DNA from: Rhodospirillales bacterium | GTDB taxonomy: Bacteria; Pseudomonadota; Alphaproteobacteria; Rhodospirillales; Casp-alpha2 | DNA: 64,000 bases | Assembly (NCBI GenBank): GCA_017640505.1 | Contig: JAEPQO010000001.1 | Location: 1,752,625-1,816,624 of the forward strand | Direction: 5' to 3' | In this document: in pieces, positions 47,393 to 59,024 of the stretch | How the letters are laid out: every line of letters starts with the position of its first letter | How positions within the stretch are numbered: position 1 is the first letter of the stretch | Notes under the pieces: model-generated | What the model saw: the letters and a program-made list of their open reading frames with translations, nothing else | Databases searched by the model: none | What the model was told of the DNA's origin: nothing | Made by a program: the position numbers and the translations under genes

Positions 47393-47827
47393 ATGGATGC
47401 GAATTCGAACAAACGCGCGTGGGTCGAAAAGATGCTGGCCCGCGACCGGACGGCGGCCTTTCTGGGGGTCGAGGTCGTGGACGCGGCGCCGGGGCTGCTC
47501 GATCTTCGTATGACGGTGGCCGACGCGCACCTCAATTTCCTCAACTGGGGGCACGGCGGGATCATCTTCACGCTCGCCGATACCGCCTTCGGCATGGCGT
47601 CGAATACCTACGACAAGGTTTCCGTCGGCATCGACGCGCATATCGCGTACCTGTCCGGTGTCAGGGCGGGTGACGTGATCGAGGCCCGGGCGCGGGAGGT
47701 GTCCCGCACGCGCCGCAAGGCGGTCTACCGCGTCGACGTGGTCCGGCCCGCCGACGACACCGATATCGCGGCGTTCACCGGCACCGTGTTCGTGACCGAG
47801 CAAGACTTGGCCGAGCTGAATCTCTGA
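47393..47827 (+). CDS. PaaI-like hotdog-fold acyl-CoA thioesterase
   Basis: From ATG 47393 the product is 144 residues with the hotdog fold: FLGVEVVDAAPGLLDLRM, the central-helix motif NWGHGGIIFTLADTAFGMAS with the HGG..D-type catalytic acid, and a SVGIDAHIAYLSGVRAGD strand. It resembles PaaI, which hydrolyses aromatic or hydroxylated acyl-CoA. It starts five bases after the mutase stop and is the last gene of the operon. It probably removes a dead-end or side-product CoA ester, or releases the product. Confidence 0.9.
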   Translation: MDANSNKRAWVEKMLARDRTAAFLGVEVVDAAPGLLDLRMTVADAHLNFLNWGHGGIIFTLADTAFGMASNTYDKVSVGIDAHIAYLSGVRAGDVIEARAREVSRTRRKAVYRVDVVRPADDTDIAAFTGTVFVTEQDLAELNL

Positions 47828-47839
47828 ACAGAAAGAGAG

Positions 47840-47909
47840 CGTCATTCCGGCGAAGGCCGGAATCCAGAGAGCCATAAGCACTGGACCCCGGCCTCCGCCG
47901 GGGTGACGG
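47840..47909. repeat. Extragenic palindrome family B, copy 2
   Basis: CGTCATTCCGGCGAAGGCCG and CGGCCTCCGCCGGGGTGACG form a long imperfect stem with an inner TCCAG/CTGGA. It lies between the thioesterase and the convergent EamA gene. Confidence 0.85.
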
Positions 47910-47919
47910 ACAAGGGAAT

Positions 47920-48804
47920 CTATGCCGCTTCCTTGCGCCGGCGTTCGCGGTAGATGGTATAGAGTCCGCTGGCGACAACCACCGAGGCGCCGACGACGGT
48001 CCAGAAGTCGGGCAGGTTGTCGAAGAAGATGTAGCCGATGACCGTGGCGAAGACCAAAAGCGTGTAGTTGAACGGCTGCAGCGTCGAGGCGGGGGCAACT
48101 TCCAGCGCCTTGATCAGCAGGAAATGCCCCGCTGCCGCCGTGAACGACAGGCAGATCAGCCACATCCAGTCCGTCAGTGTCGGATCGATCCAGTAGAACG
48201 GGCCGAGGCAGGTCATCACGACGGCGCCGATGACGGCCATGTAAACGGTCGATGTCTCGCCGTCGTCGTACTTGGCGACCATGCGGGTCATGACGTTGTA
48301 GCCGGCAAACATCAGCGCCGTGACGAGGGCTAGCAGCACGCCGGGCTGCAATTCGATGATGCCCGGGCGAATGATGATCAGCACGCCGACGAAGCCGGCA
48401 AAGACGGCGCCCCAGCGCCGGATGCCGACCGGTTCGCCCAGGAACAGCGCGGCGATGGCCGTGACCATCAGCGGGAATGTCGCCAGCAGCGCGTGCATCT
48501 CGGCCAGGGACATGTAGCGGATGGTGATGATGAACATCGCGATCTCGGCGACGATCAGCAACGAGCGCGCCACCTGCAGCCACGGTGCCCGGCTGCGGAG
48601 CGCGAAACGCAGCGGCCGCTTGCGGGCCGAGAAGGCGAGGGCAAAGACGGCATAGAAGACGAACCGGACCCACAGGATCTGGGGCGCCGAATAGGTCTCG
48701 GCCAGCGTCTTGGTAATTGCGTCCTGGGTCGCGAAAATAAACATCGCCGAGACCACGAGCGTGATCCCGAACGTCGCATTGTCCTGGCGCGCATCCGTAT
48801 TCAT
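47920..48804 (-). CDS. EamA-family (DMT) transporter
   Basis: The 294-residue integral membrane protein has ten predicted helices in two EamA repeats, with the N-terminal ITLVVSAMFIFATQDAITK and the GEPVGIRRWGAVFAGFVGVLII motif ending the first repeat. DMT members export amino acids, sugars or metabolites. The cargo cannot be assigned. It is convergent with the mutase operon and separated from it by a repeat. Confidence 0.92.
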   Translation of the reverse strand: MNTDARQDNATFGITLVVSAMFIFATQDAITKTLAETYSAPQILWVRFVFYAVFALAFSARKRPLRFALRSRAPWLQVARSLLIVAEIAMFIITIRYMSLAEMHALLATFPLMVTAIAALFLGEPVGIRRWGAVFAGFVGVLIIIRPGIIELQPGVLLALVTALMFAGYNVMTRMVAKYDDGETSTVYMAVIGAVVMTCLGPFYWIDPTLTDWMWLICLSFTAAAGHFLLIKALEVAPASTLQPFNYTLLVFATVIGYIFFDNLPDFWTVVGASVVVASGLYTIYRERRRKEAA

Positions 48805-48894
48805 ACGCGCCGATTAAGGCATATGGCTAAGAATGGGAAGGTTTATTGCGTCATGGCAGCCATGCGCGGTGCCACCTCTTCTCGGTATTCCGTC

Positions 48895-48970
48895 TCCCTG
48901 AACTTGATTCAGGGGCCATAACACTTTCAGAGGTGTGGACCGCTTATGGGTCCTGAATTGAATTCAGGAC
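48895..48970. repeat. Pair of short inverted repeats (family C)
   Basis: CCTGAACTTGATTCAGG and TCCTGAATTGAATTCAGGA flank about 35 bases. Both share the CCTGAA...TTCAGG core of a common alphaproteobacterial mobile palindrome. They lie in the 190-base gap between the EamA and CBS genes. Confidence 0.7.
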
Positions 48971-48994
48971 GACGAAGGCTGTTGCCTGTTTTGA

Positions 48995-49441
48995 CTAAGC
49001 GCCGTAACGATCGCCGAACACGAATGCCTCGGTCTCGCGGATGCTTTCTTCGAGCTGCTCCTTGACCGAATTGAACAGGTCGCGCACCGAGACCACGGCG
49101 ACACATTTATCGCCGTCGACCACCGGCAGGTGCCGGTAGTTCCGCGTCTGCATCAGCTCGAGCGCGTCCGACGGGCTGTCGCCCGGGGCCAGCGTATCTG
49201 GGTTGGAGGTCATGATGTCGGCGATTTTGGTCGCGGCCGGATCTTTACCTTCGGCCGTGGCGCGAAACACCACGTCACGTTCCGTAACGATGCCGCTGAG
49301 CTTGCCGTCCGCGTCGACGACGATCAGTGCCGCGATATGCTTGTCGCGCATGATCTTGGCCGCATCGAGAACGGTATCCGAAGCCGTTACGCTGGCAACA
49401 TCGACCGGTTGCACAATGTCGGGAACGATTTTTCGCGCCAT
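48995..49441 (-). CDS. CBS-domain pair protein
   Basis: From ATG 49441 (GGAGG seven bases upstream) the product is 148 residues containing two CBS motifs: ASDTVLDAAKIMRDKHIAAL with GIVTERDVVFR, then PGDSPSDALELMQTRNYRHLP with VVSVRDLFNSV. Such stand-alone pairs bind adenine nucleotides or SAM and regulate partner enzymes or respond to energy state. No catalytic domain is present. The partner is unknown. The gene is probably monocistronic. Confidence 0.9.
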   Translation of the reverse strand: MARKIVPDIVQPVDVASVTASDTVLDAAKIMRDKHIAALIVVDADGKLSGIVTERDVVFRATAEGKDPAATKIADIMTSNPDTLAPGDSPSDALELMQTRNYRHLPVVDGDKCVAVVSVRDLFNSVKEQLEESIRETEAFVFGDRYGA

Positions 49442-49577
49442 CTTGGTCCTCCCATCATCCGGCGGCCGCAAAAGACTCCCCCGTTTTCACGCCCTGCGGC
49501 CACGTTACCAGTCTACGTTAACCGAATTCGGAGTTGAAGAGTAAATCGGAAAAGGCCGGCGAGAGCCCATTTAACCC

Positions 49578-50867
49578 TTAATTTTCAGGGTCTTCGACGT
49601 TTTCCGGGTCATCCTCGTTCGGCGGGGTGACACGAATCCTGGTTATCTGGTTACTCTGTCTGCCGACGATGTCGAAGCGGAATTCATGGAACATGAAACT
49701 CTGCCCGACCTCGGGAATCCGCCGGCTTTCGTGCAGTACCAGACCGGCAATCGTCGATGCCTCCTCGTCCGGCAGGTCCCATTCGTATTCGCGGTTGAGG
49801 TCGCGCAGCGTGACCGTGCCGTCGATCAGGTAGCTGCCGTCGGCCTGTGCTGCGACGCCAGTGACCTCGACGTCGTGTTCGTCGTCGATGTCGCCGACGA
49901 TCTCCTCGATGATGTCTTCCAGGGTCACGACGCCCATGTTGGAGCCGTATTCGTCGATGACCAGCGCGAAATGCTCGCGGCGGTTCCGGAAGGCCTGAAG
50001 CTGATCGAGCAGGAGCGTCTGCTCGGGAATGAACCACGGCGCCGTCGAAATGCTCATGATATCGAGGTCCTTGGAATCGCCGCCAAGGCGCATCACTTCG
50101 CGCAGCAGGGCCTTGGCGTGCAGCACGCCGACGATGTTCTCCGGGTCGTCCTTCCACAGCGGAATGCGGGTGTAGGGGCTTTCCAGCACCTGGCGCACGA
50201 TTTCCTCAGACGGCAGCGAGGCGTCGATGGCGACCACGTTGCGCCGGTGCGTCATGATTTCCTCGACCTGCACCTCGGTCAGTTCCAGCACCGAGCGCAG
50301 CATGTCGCGTTCCTGCTTTACCGTCGGTTCGTCGCCGTCGTGGAGCTCGATCGCGCCGCGCAGTTCTTCCTCGGCCGCTTCCCGGTCGCCCTCCGCGGTC
50401 GGGCCGGCGCCCAGCAATAGCAGCAACTGTCGGACGATGGCGTTGATGGTCAGCGTGATCGGCGCCAGCACGACGATGACGGGCTTGATGATCGGCGCGA
50501 CGAAAAGCGCCATGCGGTTGGCGTTCCGGATCGCATAGGTCTTCGGCAGGATTTCCGAGAAGATCAGGATCAGCATGGTCATGACCACGGTCGCGAAGGC
50601 GACGCCGTTGTCGCCGAACAACTGGATCAACAGGCTGGTGGCGAGCGCGGAGGCGAGAATGTTCACCAGGTTGTTGCCGAGCAGGATGGCGCCGATCAGG
50701 CGCTCCTTGTCCTCGTGCATCTCGTTGACCAGGTTCGCTCGTTTGTCGCCGCTTTGTTCAAGCTGGTGCATGACGTGCTTGGACGCCGCGGTCAGTGCGG
50801 TTTCCGAGCCCGAGAAAAACCCGGACAGCACCAGAAGTACAAAAATTGCGAGGCCGATTTCCAACAT
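49578..50867 (-). CDS. HlyC/CorC-family transporter (DUF21-CBS-CorC_HlyC)
   Basis: The 429-residue protein has an N-terminal DUF21/CNNM membrane domain (three or four helices, residues 1-180; LLVLSGFFSGSETALTAASK), a CBS pair (~200-330; EIMTHRRNVVAIDAS, FALVIDEYGSNMGVVT) and a C-terminal CorC_HlyC domain (~345-420). Family members export or control Mg2+/Co2+ or act in haemolysin-type transport. It is followed by a short acidic tail. It lies 69 bases after the aroB end on the same strand, so it may be transcribed from the aroKB unit. Confidence 0.93.
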   Translation of the reverse strand: MLEIGLAIFVLLVLSGFFSGSETALTAASKHVMHQLEQSGDKRANLVNEMHEDKERLIGAILLGNNLVNILASALATSLLIQLFGDNGVAFATVVMTMLILIFSEILPKTYAIRNANRMALFVAPIIKPVIVVLAPITLTINAIVRQLLLLLGAGPTAEGDREAAEEELRGAIELHDGDEPTVKQERDMLRSVLELTEVQVEEIMTHRRNVVAIDASLPSEEIVRQVLESPYTRIPLWKDDPENIVGVLHAKALLREVMRLGGDSKDLDIMSISTAPWFIPEQTLLLDQLQAFRNRREHFALVIDEYGSNMGVVTLEDIIEEIVGDIDDEHDVEVTGVAAQADGSYLIDGTVTLRDLNREYEWDLPDEEASTIAGLVLHESRRIPEVGQSFMFHEFRFDIVGRQSNQITRIRVTPPNEDDPENVEDPEN

Positions 50868-50936
50868 CGTAAGTCCTTACCTTTATGGAAAAGGGAAATG
50901 GCGGTACGTGCCGCCTGTTGCCGCCATCATAGTGTG

Positions 50937-52070
50937 CTAGCGGGCGTCGTTGATATAACTTTCCAGTACGGTCGCAACCGTACCCGGATCGACATCGTTG
51001 GCGACGAACGAATTGCCGATGCCGCGTGCGAGGATGAACGTCAGCTTGCCGTCCTGGGTTTTCTTGTCGCGTCCCATGTGTTCCAGCAGCACGTCCGCCG
51101 TCCAGTTGCCGCCGGCGAGGCCGCGGATATCCGTCGGCAGCCCGACATCTTCCAGGTGTGCCTTCAGTACATCGCGATCGGTTTCCGAGATCATGGCAAG
51201 GCGGACGGAAAGGTCGAGCGCCATCACCATGCCGATGGCGACCGCTTCGCCGTGTTTGAGCTTGTCTTCGAACCCGACCTGCGCTTCGAGCGCATGGGCA
51301 AAGGTATGTCCGAGGTTGAGAAGCGCGCGCAGGCCCGCCTCGCGTTCGTCCGCGGCGACGATCTCGGCCTTGTTGGCGCATGACCTGAGCACCGCCTCGC
51401 GACGGGCGGCGGCATCGCCGTCGAGAATTCTGCGGCCGTTGGTTTGCAGCCAGTCGAAGAATTCGCGGTCGTTGATGACGCCGTACTTGACCACCTCGGC
51501 ATACCCGCAAAGCCGCTCACGCATCGGCAGCGTGTTCAGCGTCAGGGTATCGGCGATCACGGCACGCGGCTGATGAAAGGCGCCGATAAGGTTCTTGCCG
51601 TAGCGCGTGTCGATGCCGGTCTTGCCGCCGACGGAACTGTCGACCTGCGCCAGCAGCGTGGTGGGGATCTGAACGAAGTCGACGCCGCGCATGACGACGG
51701 CGGCCGCGAAACCGGTCAGGTCGCCGACGACGCCGCCACCCAGCGCGACCAGCGTCGTCTTACGGTCGATGTTGTTGGCAAGCAGGTCGTCCAGCAGCTC
51801 TTCAAGGTGCTGCATGCTCTTGGTGTGCTCGCCCGGCGGCAGCACGACCGCGCGGTGGCGGATGCCCGCCTCGTCGAGCGATTTTTCGAGCGGGCCCAGC
51901 CAGTCCGGCGCCACGTTTTCGTCGGTGACGATGACGACGCGCGGCGCCCGGAGAATGTCTTTCAGAATCGTGCCGGCACGTCCGATGGCGCCGTCGCCGA
52001 CATGGATGTCGTAACTGCGATCGCCCATCGGCACATGCAGGATCTCAATTCCGTCGCTGGCGAGGCTCAT
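50937..52070 (-). CDS. aroB: 3-dehydroquinate synthase
   Basis: The 377-residue enzyme closes the ring of DAHP to form 3-dehydroquinate, the second step of the shikimate pathway. It has the NAD-binding VALGGGVVGDLTGFAAA, the metal and substrate site GKNLIGAFHQPRAV, and the zinc-ligand histidines in LNLGHTFAHALE and KHGEAVAIGM. The start overlaps the aroK stop by four bases (ATGA), the classical aroKB arrangement. Confidence 0.97.
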   Translation of the reverse strand: MSLASDGIEILHVPMGDRSYDIHVGDGAIGRAGTILKDILRAPRVVIVTDENVAPDWLGPLEKSLDEAGIRHRAVVLPPGEHTKSMQHLEELLDDLLANNIDRKTTLVALGGGVVGDLTGFAAAVVMRGVDFVQIPTTLLAQVDSSVGGKTGIDTRYGKNLIGAFHQPRAVIADTLTLNTLPMRERLCGYAEVVKYGVINDREFFDWLQTNGRRILDGDAAARREAVLRSCANKAEIVAADEREAGLRALLNLGHTFAHALEAQVGFEDKLKHGEAVAIGMVMALDLSVRLAMISETDRDVLKAHLEDVGLPTDIRGLAGGNWTADVLLEHMGRDKKTQDGKLTFILARGIGNSFVANDVDPGTVATVLESYINDAR

Positions 52071-52660
52071 GATGTTTTGTCCGAGGTGGCGCTTTCTTTC
52101 AGCGCGTCGATGGCCTTCTGCAATGTCTTTTCCAGTCCTTCGTTGCCGGTGTCGATCGTGATGTCGGCCTCGGCGTAGACGGGATAGCGTTGCTCGGCAA
52201 GGTCCTTGAGGGTCTGCAGCGGATCCTCGTTGGCCAGCAGCGGGCGGTTCTTGGCCCGCTTGGTGCGCTGATAGAGTACTTCCGGGTCGGCGCGCAGCCA
52301 GACCGAGATCGCGTGCGATTTGACCTGTTCGCGGGTTGCAGGGTCCATGAACGCGCCGCCGCCGGTGGCGATGATGCTGGGGCCGGCCTGCAACAGGCGG
52401 TGGATGACCCGGCGCTCACAGTCACGGAATGCCGGTTCGCCGTACACTTCGAAAATATCGCGGACTTCGCATCCCGCGGCTTCCTCGACCTCGTTGTCGG
52501 AATCGAGAAACGGCAGGGCCAACGATTCGGCCAATTTACGCCCGACGCATGATTTTCCCGCGCCCATCAGCCCGACAAGCACGATCGGACGGTCGATCCG
52601 GGGTCGATCGTCGGCATTTCCGTTTTCGCTTGTCGGCGCTAGGGCCATGAAATCAATCAC
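52067..52660 (-). CDS. aroK: Shikimate kinase
   Basis: The 197-residue kinase phosphorylates shikimate to shikimate-3-phosphate. It has Walker A GLMGAGKSCVGRKLA (~residues 30-44), the shikimate-binding DSDNEVE and the GGGAFMD loop, plus lid arginines in KRAKNRPLL. The start is ATG 52660; ATG 52648 is an equally possible in-frame start just inside. It is coupled to aroB. The upstream 200 bases, shared with the divergent small gene at 52871, should hold the promoter. Confidence 0.95.
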   Translation of the reverse strand: MIDFMALAPTSENGNADDRPRIDRPIVLVGLMGAGKSCVGRKLAESLALPFLDSDNEVEEAAGCEVRDIFEVYGEPAFRDCERRVIHRLLQAGPSIIATGGGAFMDPATREQVKSHAISVWLRADPEVLYQRTKRAKNRPLLANEDPLQTLKDLAEQRYPVYAEADITIDTGNEGLEKTLQKAIDALKESATSDKTS

Positions 52661-52870
52661 TTTTCCAAATTACAGACGCGTCGGTCAGCCGTATTCGGCG
52701 GGGGCTGCCCGTTGAAAGGGGAAGGGCCTGCCGATAGACTGACGATGCATCGGCAAAAATTTGCCACAGTCCTCGGCGAGCATCAATTACAGGATCGATT
52801 GTTCCAATGTTTTCAATTTTCTCGCCGCTGCGTATCTGCATCGGCCGGATGGAACGGGTAACGGGTTTTC

Positions 52871-53011
52871 ATGGGTAAATTGACGGTTTTCATTCTTGTT
52901 TTATTGCTGCTCGGCGCCGGCGGTGGCGCGGCATTTCTGGCGACGTGGGAAATCCCCGCGCCGGTCAGCAATGTGGAGAAGGTTTTGCCGAATGACCAGT
53001 TCCCGCGTTGA
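52871..53011 (+). CDS. Single-TM small protein (46 residues)
   Basis: ATG 52871 opens a 46-codon frame ending in TGA at 53009-53011. The product is one transmembrane helix (TVFILVLLLLGAGGGAAFLA) followed by a short tail (TWEIPAPVSNVEKVLPND). The frame is followed without a gap by the exported protein gene, which starts at 52992 inside its last codons. The tail resembles the anchor peptides of small bitopic membrane proteins. A partner role with the 661-residue neighbour is likely from the overlap, but the family is not recognised. Confidence 0.65.
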   Translation: MGKLTVFILVLLLLGAGGGAAFLATWEIPAPVSNVEKVLPNDQFPR

Positions 53012-54977
53012 CCGCTGGATTTTCTTCGCCGCCCTGATTGCGCTCGGGTATGGCGCAGACGCGCAGGCACAGGCCACGGGCGCGCCGGCCGAACTGACCG
53101 CGCCGCGATCCCTGCAACCGCCGACGGGCGAACAGCCGGGTGATGCAGGTACGCCGGCGGCCGGCGACGACGCGCAGGCAAGCGGGCCGCGCCGCCTCGT
53201 GCCGTCCGGTCAGGCCGCGCCCAGCGAGGCCGAGAGCAGGGCCGAGAAACGCGCACGGCTTCTGGGTCTGTCCGGCAAATCCGGCATCCAGGTTGACGGC
53301 CTGACCGAGATTGACGACGAGTCCGTCGGTGTGCTGACACAGGGCAACGGCGGTTTCGGTCTCGAAATGTGGAAGGGCATGACCCGTGCCGAGTCGGTTT
53401 CGCTCGTCGATGCACTGCCCAAACGTCTGTCATCGGCCGCACTCCGCGAAGCTGCGTCGATGCTGTTGCTGAGCCGCGCCAAGGCGCCGGTCGCCGTGAC
53501 GGACGACGCGCCGAGCCTGCTTTCGGCCCGGGCCCGGGCGCTGATCGACATGGGCGATGTCCAGAATGCGGAGCTTTTGCTCGCCGCGGCCCCCCGCCAG
53601 GGGCGGCCGTCCGGGCTCGATGTCGTCGACGCCAAGATTCAAATTCTCAAGTTCGATAACGCCCGCGCTTGTGGTCTGGCGCGTAACAGCGCCGCCAAAT
53701 CGAATGACGATTTCTGGCAGCGGCTGCGGGTCTACTGTGATGCGCTCGACGGCAAAGCCGACAGCGTGAATTTCGGGCTGTCGCTGCTCCGGGAAATCTC
53801 CGGTGACGACCAGGCCCTGGTGCTGCTGGCCGACGCCGTCGTTTCCAAGTCGCCGATCCTGCTTGAGAGTGTCGAGAAACCGACCCCGATCCATGTCGCG
53901 CTGAGCAGGGCGGCCAAGGTCCAATTGCCGCCGAACGTGTCCGAGAGCGAGGATCCGCTGGTGCTGTATGCCGCGGCGCTGGCACCGAATCTGACGATCG
54001 GTTCCCGGATCGAGGCGGCCGAGCGCGCCATCCCGATGGGCGCGGCGCCGGCGGCGGAGCTGCGCCGGCTTTACCAGCAGGTGACGTTCGCCGAAGAAGA
54101 TTTGTCCAACGCCTTGACCCGTGCCCAGGAAATCGGCGGTGCGGCGGCGCGGGCACTACTGTACCAGGCGGCGGCGAAGCAGAACATTCCCTCGGCGCGG
54201 GCCGAGATCATCTCTGCTGCGTTTGATGTCGCACGCGAAGATAAGCGTTACATGGCGGCGGTGCAGGCGTTCCGTCCGCTGATCGATCGTCTGCCGCCGA
54301 GCCCGGAAATGGTATGGTTCGCGCTGACCGGGGTGCGCGCTTATCTGACGCTGGGCGATGTGGTCGGCACCGACCGCTGGCTGGCCTTGCTCAGGGCCAG
54401 CGCGACCGTGCGCGACGAGCAGAAACTGGCACTGGCGCGGGTGCGCCCGCTGGCCCGGCTGTTGGGCGCCGGCGACAAGTCGGTCAGCCTGGAAACGGTG
54501 ATCGGTGACTGGCGTGCATCGCTGCAGGACGCGGATACGCCCGGTGTCTCGTCACTGCGCGCGCTGGTGAACGGCATGTTCATGGCGGTCGGCGAGGACC
54601 TGCCGGAGAAAGCCTGGGACGGAGTTGCCGCCGGTGCGCCGAAAAACCAGGTCATGCCGTCGCCGGTTGTCTGGTTCATGTTCCGCGACAGCATGCGCGC
54701 CGTTGCCAAGGAGATGACGGCCGACAAGCCGATGGTCATCGGATCGGCGGGCCTGAGCGGCGTGACCCGTGTCGCGCAGAACGGCAGCGAAGACCGGGAG
54801 ATCCCGCCGGGCGCCGCGAAGCCGGCACTGTATGCGCTGCAGGCGGTCGGCAATGCCGCCCCGGGTGAGCAGGGCGTCAGCGTCGTCTACGAGGTGGTGG
54901 CGGCGTTCCGTGCGCTGGGCATGGAACATACGGCGCGGAAACTTGCGCTGGAGACGGTTCTCGCCGCCGGGCTTTGA
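52992..54977 (+). CDS. Hypothetical exported protein of 661 residues
   Basis: From ATG 52992 the product has a signal peptide (MTSSRVDRWIFFAALIALGY, cleavage after AQA), a Pro/Thr/Ala-rich linker to about residue 80, and then about 570 residues of predicted helical repeats with TPR/SLR-like character (for example SARARALIDMGDVQNAELLL and EDKRYMAAVQAFRPLIDRLP). No catalytic motif was seen. It overlaps the small membrane protein gene and precedes xerD by 15 bases, so the three are probably one transcription unit. Its role may be in the envelope or cell division, but that is inference from context only. Confidence 0.75.
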   Translation: MTSSRVDRWIFFAALIALGYGADAQAQATGAPAELTAPRSLQPPTGEQPGDAGTPAAGDDAQASGPRRLVPSGQAAPSEAESRAEKRARLLGLSGKSGIQVDGLTEIDDESVGVLTQGNGGFGLEMWKGMTRAESVSLVDALPKRLSSAALREAASMLLLSRAKAPVAVTDDAPSLLSARARALIDMGDVQNAELLLAAAPRQGRPSGLDVVDAKIQILKFDNARACGLARNSAAKSNDDFWQRLRVYCDALDGKADSVNFGLSLLREISGDDQALVLLADAVVSKSPILLESVEKPTPIHVALSRAAKVQLPPNVSESEDPLVLYAAALAPNLTIGSRIEAAERAIPMGAAPAAELRRLYQQVTFAEEDLSNALTRAQEIGGAAARALLYQAAAKQNIPSARAEIISAAFDVAREDKRYMAAVQAFRPLIDRLPPSPEMVWFALTGVRAYLTLGDVVGTDRWLALLRASATVRDEQKLALARVRPLARLLGAGDKSVSLETVIGDWRASLQDADTPGVSSLRALVNGMFMAVGEDLPEKAWDGVAAGAPKNQVMPSPVVWFMFRDSMRAVAKEMTADKPMVIGSAGLSGVTRVAQNGSEDREIPPGAAKPALYALQAVGNAAPGEQGVSVVYEVVAAFRALGMEHTARKLALETVLAAGL

Positions 54978-54992
54978 TACGGGAGTGGCGTT

Positions 54993-55916
<924 letters not shown>

Positions 55917-55939
55917 CAGCTAATTAACCGCCCGGCGCG

Positions 55940-55968
55940 TTGACAGGGGCGGGTCTGGACTCTATCTC
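55940..55968 (+). promoter_or_regulatory. Candidate sigma-70 promoter upstream of secA
   Basis: TTGACA is followed after exactly 17 bases by TATCTC, giving a perfect -35 and a moderate -10. It lies about 72 bases before the secA start and 24 bases after the xerD stop. The downstream hairpin at 55985 would then be in the secA leader. Confidence 0.5.
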
Positions 55969-55984
55969 TTTGGCAATCATTTAA

Positions 55985-56013
55985 GGGCCGCAGACCGCGC
56001 GGCCCGCCTTTTT
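55985..56013 (+). terminator. Hairpin with T-run between xerD and secA
   Basis: GGGCCGC and GCGGCCC form a perfect 7-bp stem (loop AGACCGC), followed by GCCTTTTTCG. It may terminate the xerD transcript, or act as an attenuator if the candidate promoter at 55940 is used. Confidence 0.6.
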
Positions 56014-56039
56014 CGCGCTCGGCGCATCCGGAGCCTCGT

Positions 56040-58769
<2,730 letters not shown>

Positions 58770-58806
58770 GGGCTCTCGCCCTTTCAACCCATTAGAGAAT
58801 GATGTT

Positions 58807-58920
58807 TCCCGGGCTGGGCGCGTACAGCGCGCAAAGACCCGGGACCTATTTCGCCATTGCACTCGTGCTGCCATGGGTTCCGGATCGTGCCTGCGGCCCG
58901 TCCGGGAAATGACGAGGCGA
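58807..58920. repeat. Degenerate extragenic palindrome after secA
   Basis: TTTCCCGGGC and GACCCGGGAC arms surround a GCGCGTACAGCGCGC stem. A second CCGTCCGGGAAATGACG end lies near 58916. It resembles the CCCGGG-type palindromes scattered in alphaproteobacterial intergenic DNA. The left boundary of the AT-rich island follows directly. Confidence 0.6.
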
Positions 58921-58979
58921 TAGCGGGCGAAGCCAACTCGAGATTTTAACAACATAGGAATATGTGCTTATCTACGCGA

Positions 58980-58997
58980 GCATAGGATTTTCTATGC
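58980..58997. promoter_or_regulatory. Short inverted repeat upstream of the GNAT-PIN gene
   Basis: GCATAG and CTATGC flank GATTTT, 28 bases before the start of the GNAT-PIN gene at 59025. The surrounding sequence is AT-rich (GAATATGTGCTTATC). It is a candidate operator for self-regulation of the island; it is short, so confidence is low. Confidence 0.4.
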
Positions 58998-59024
58998 GAC
59001 CGCAGATTACTATTTGGCGCAACT

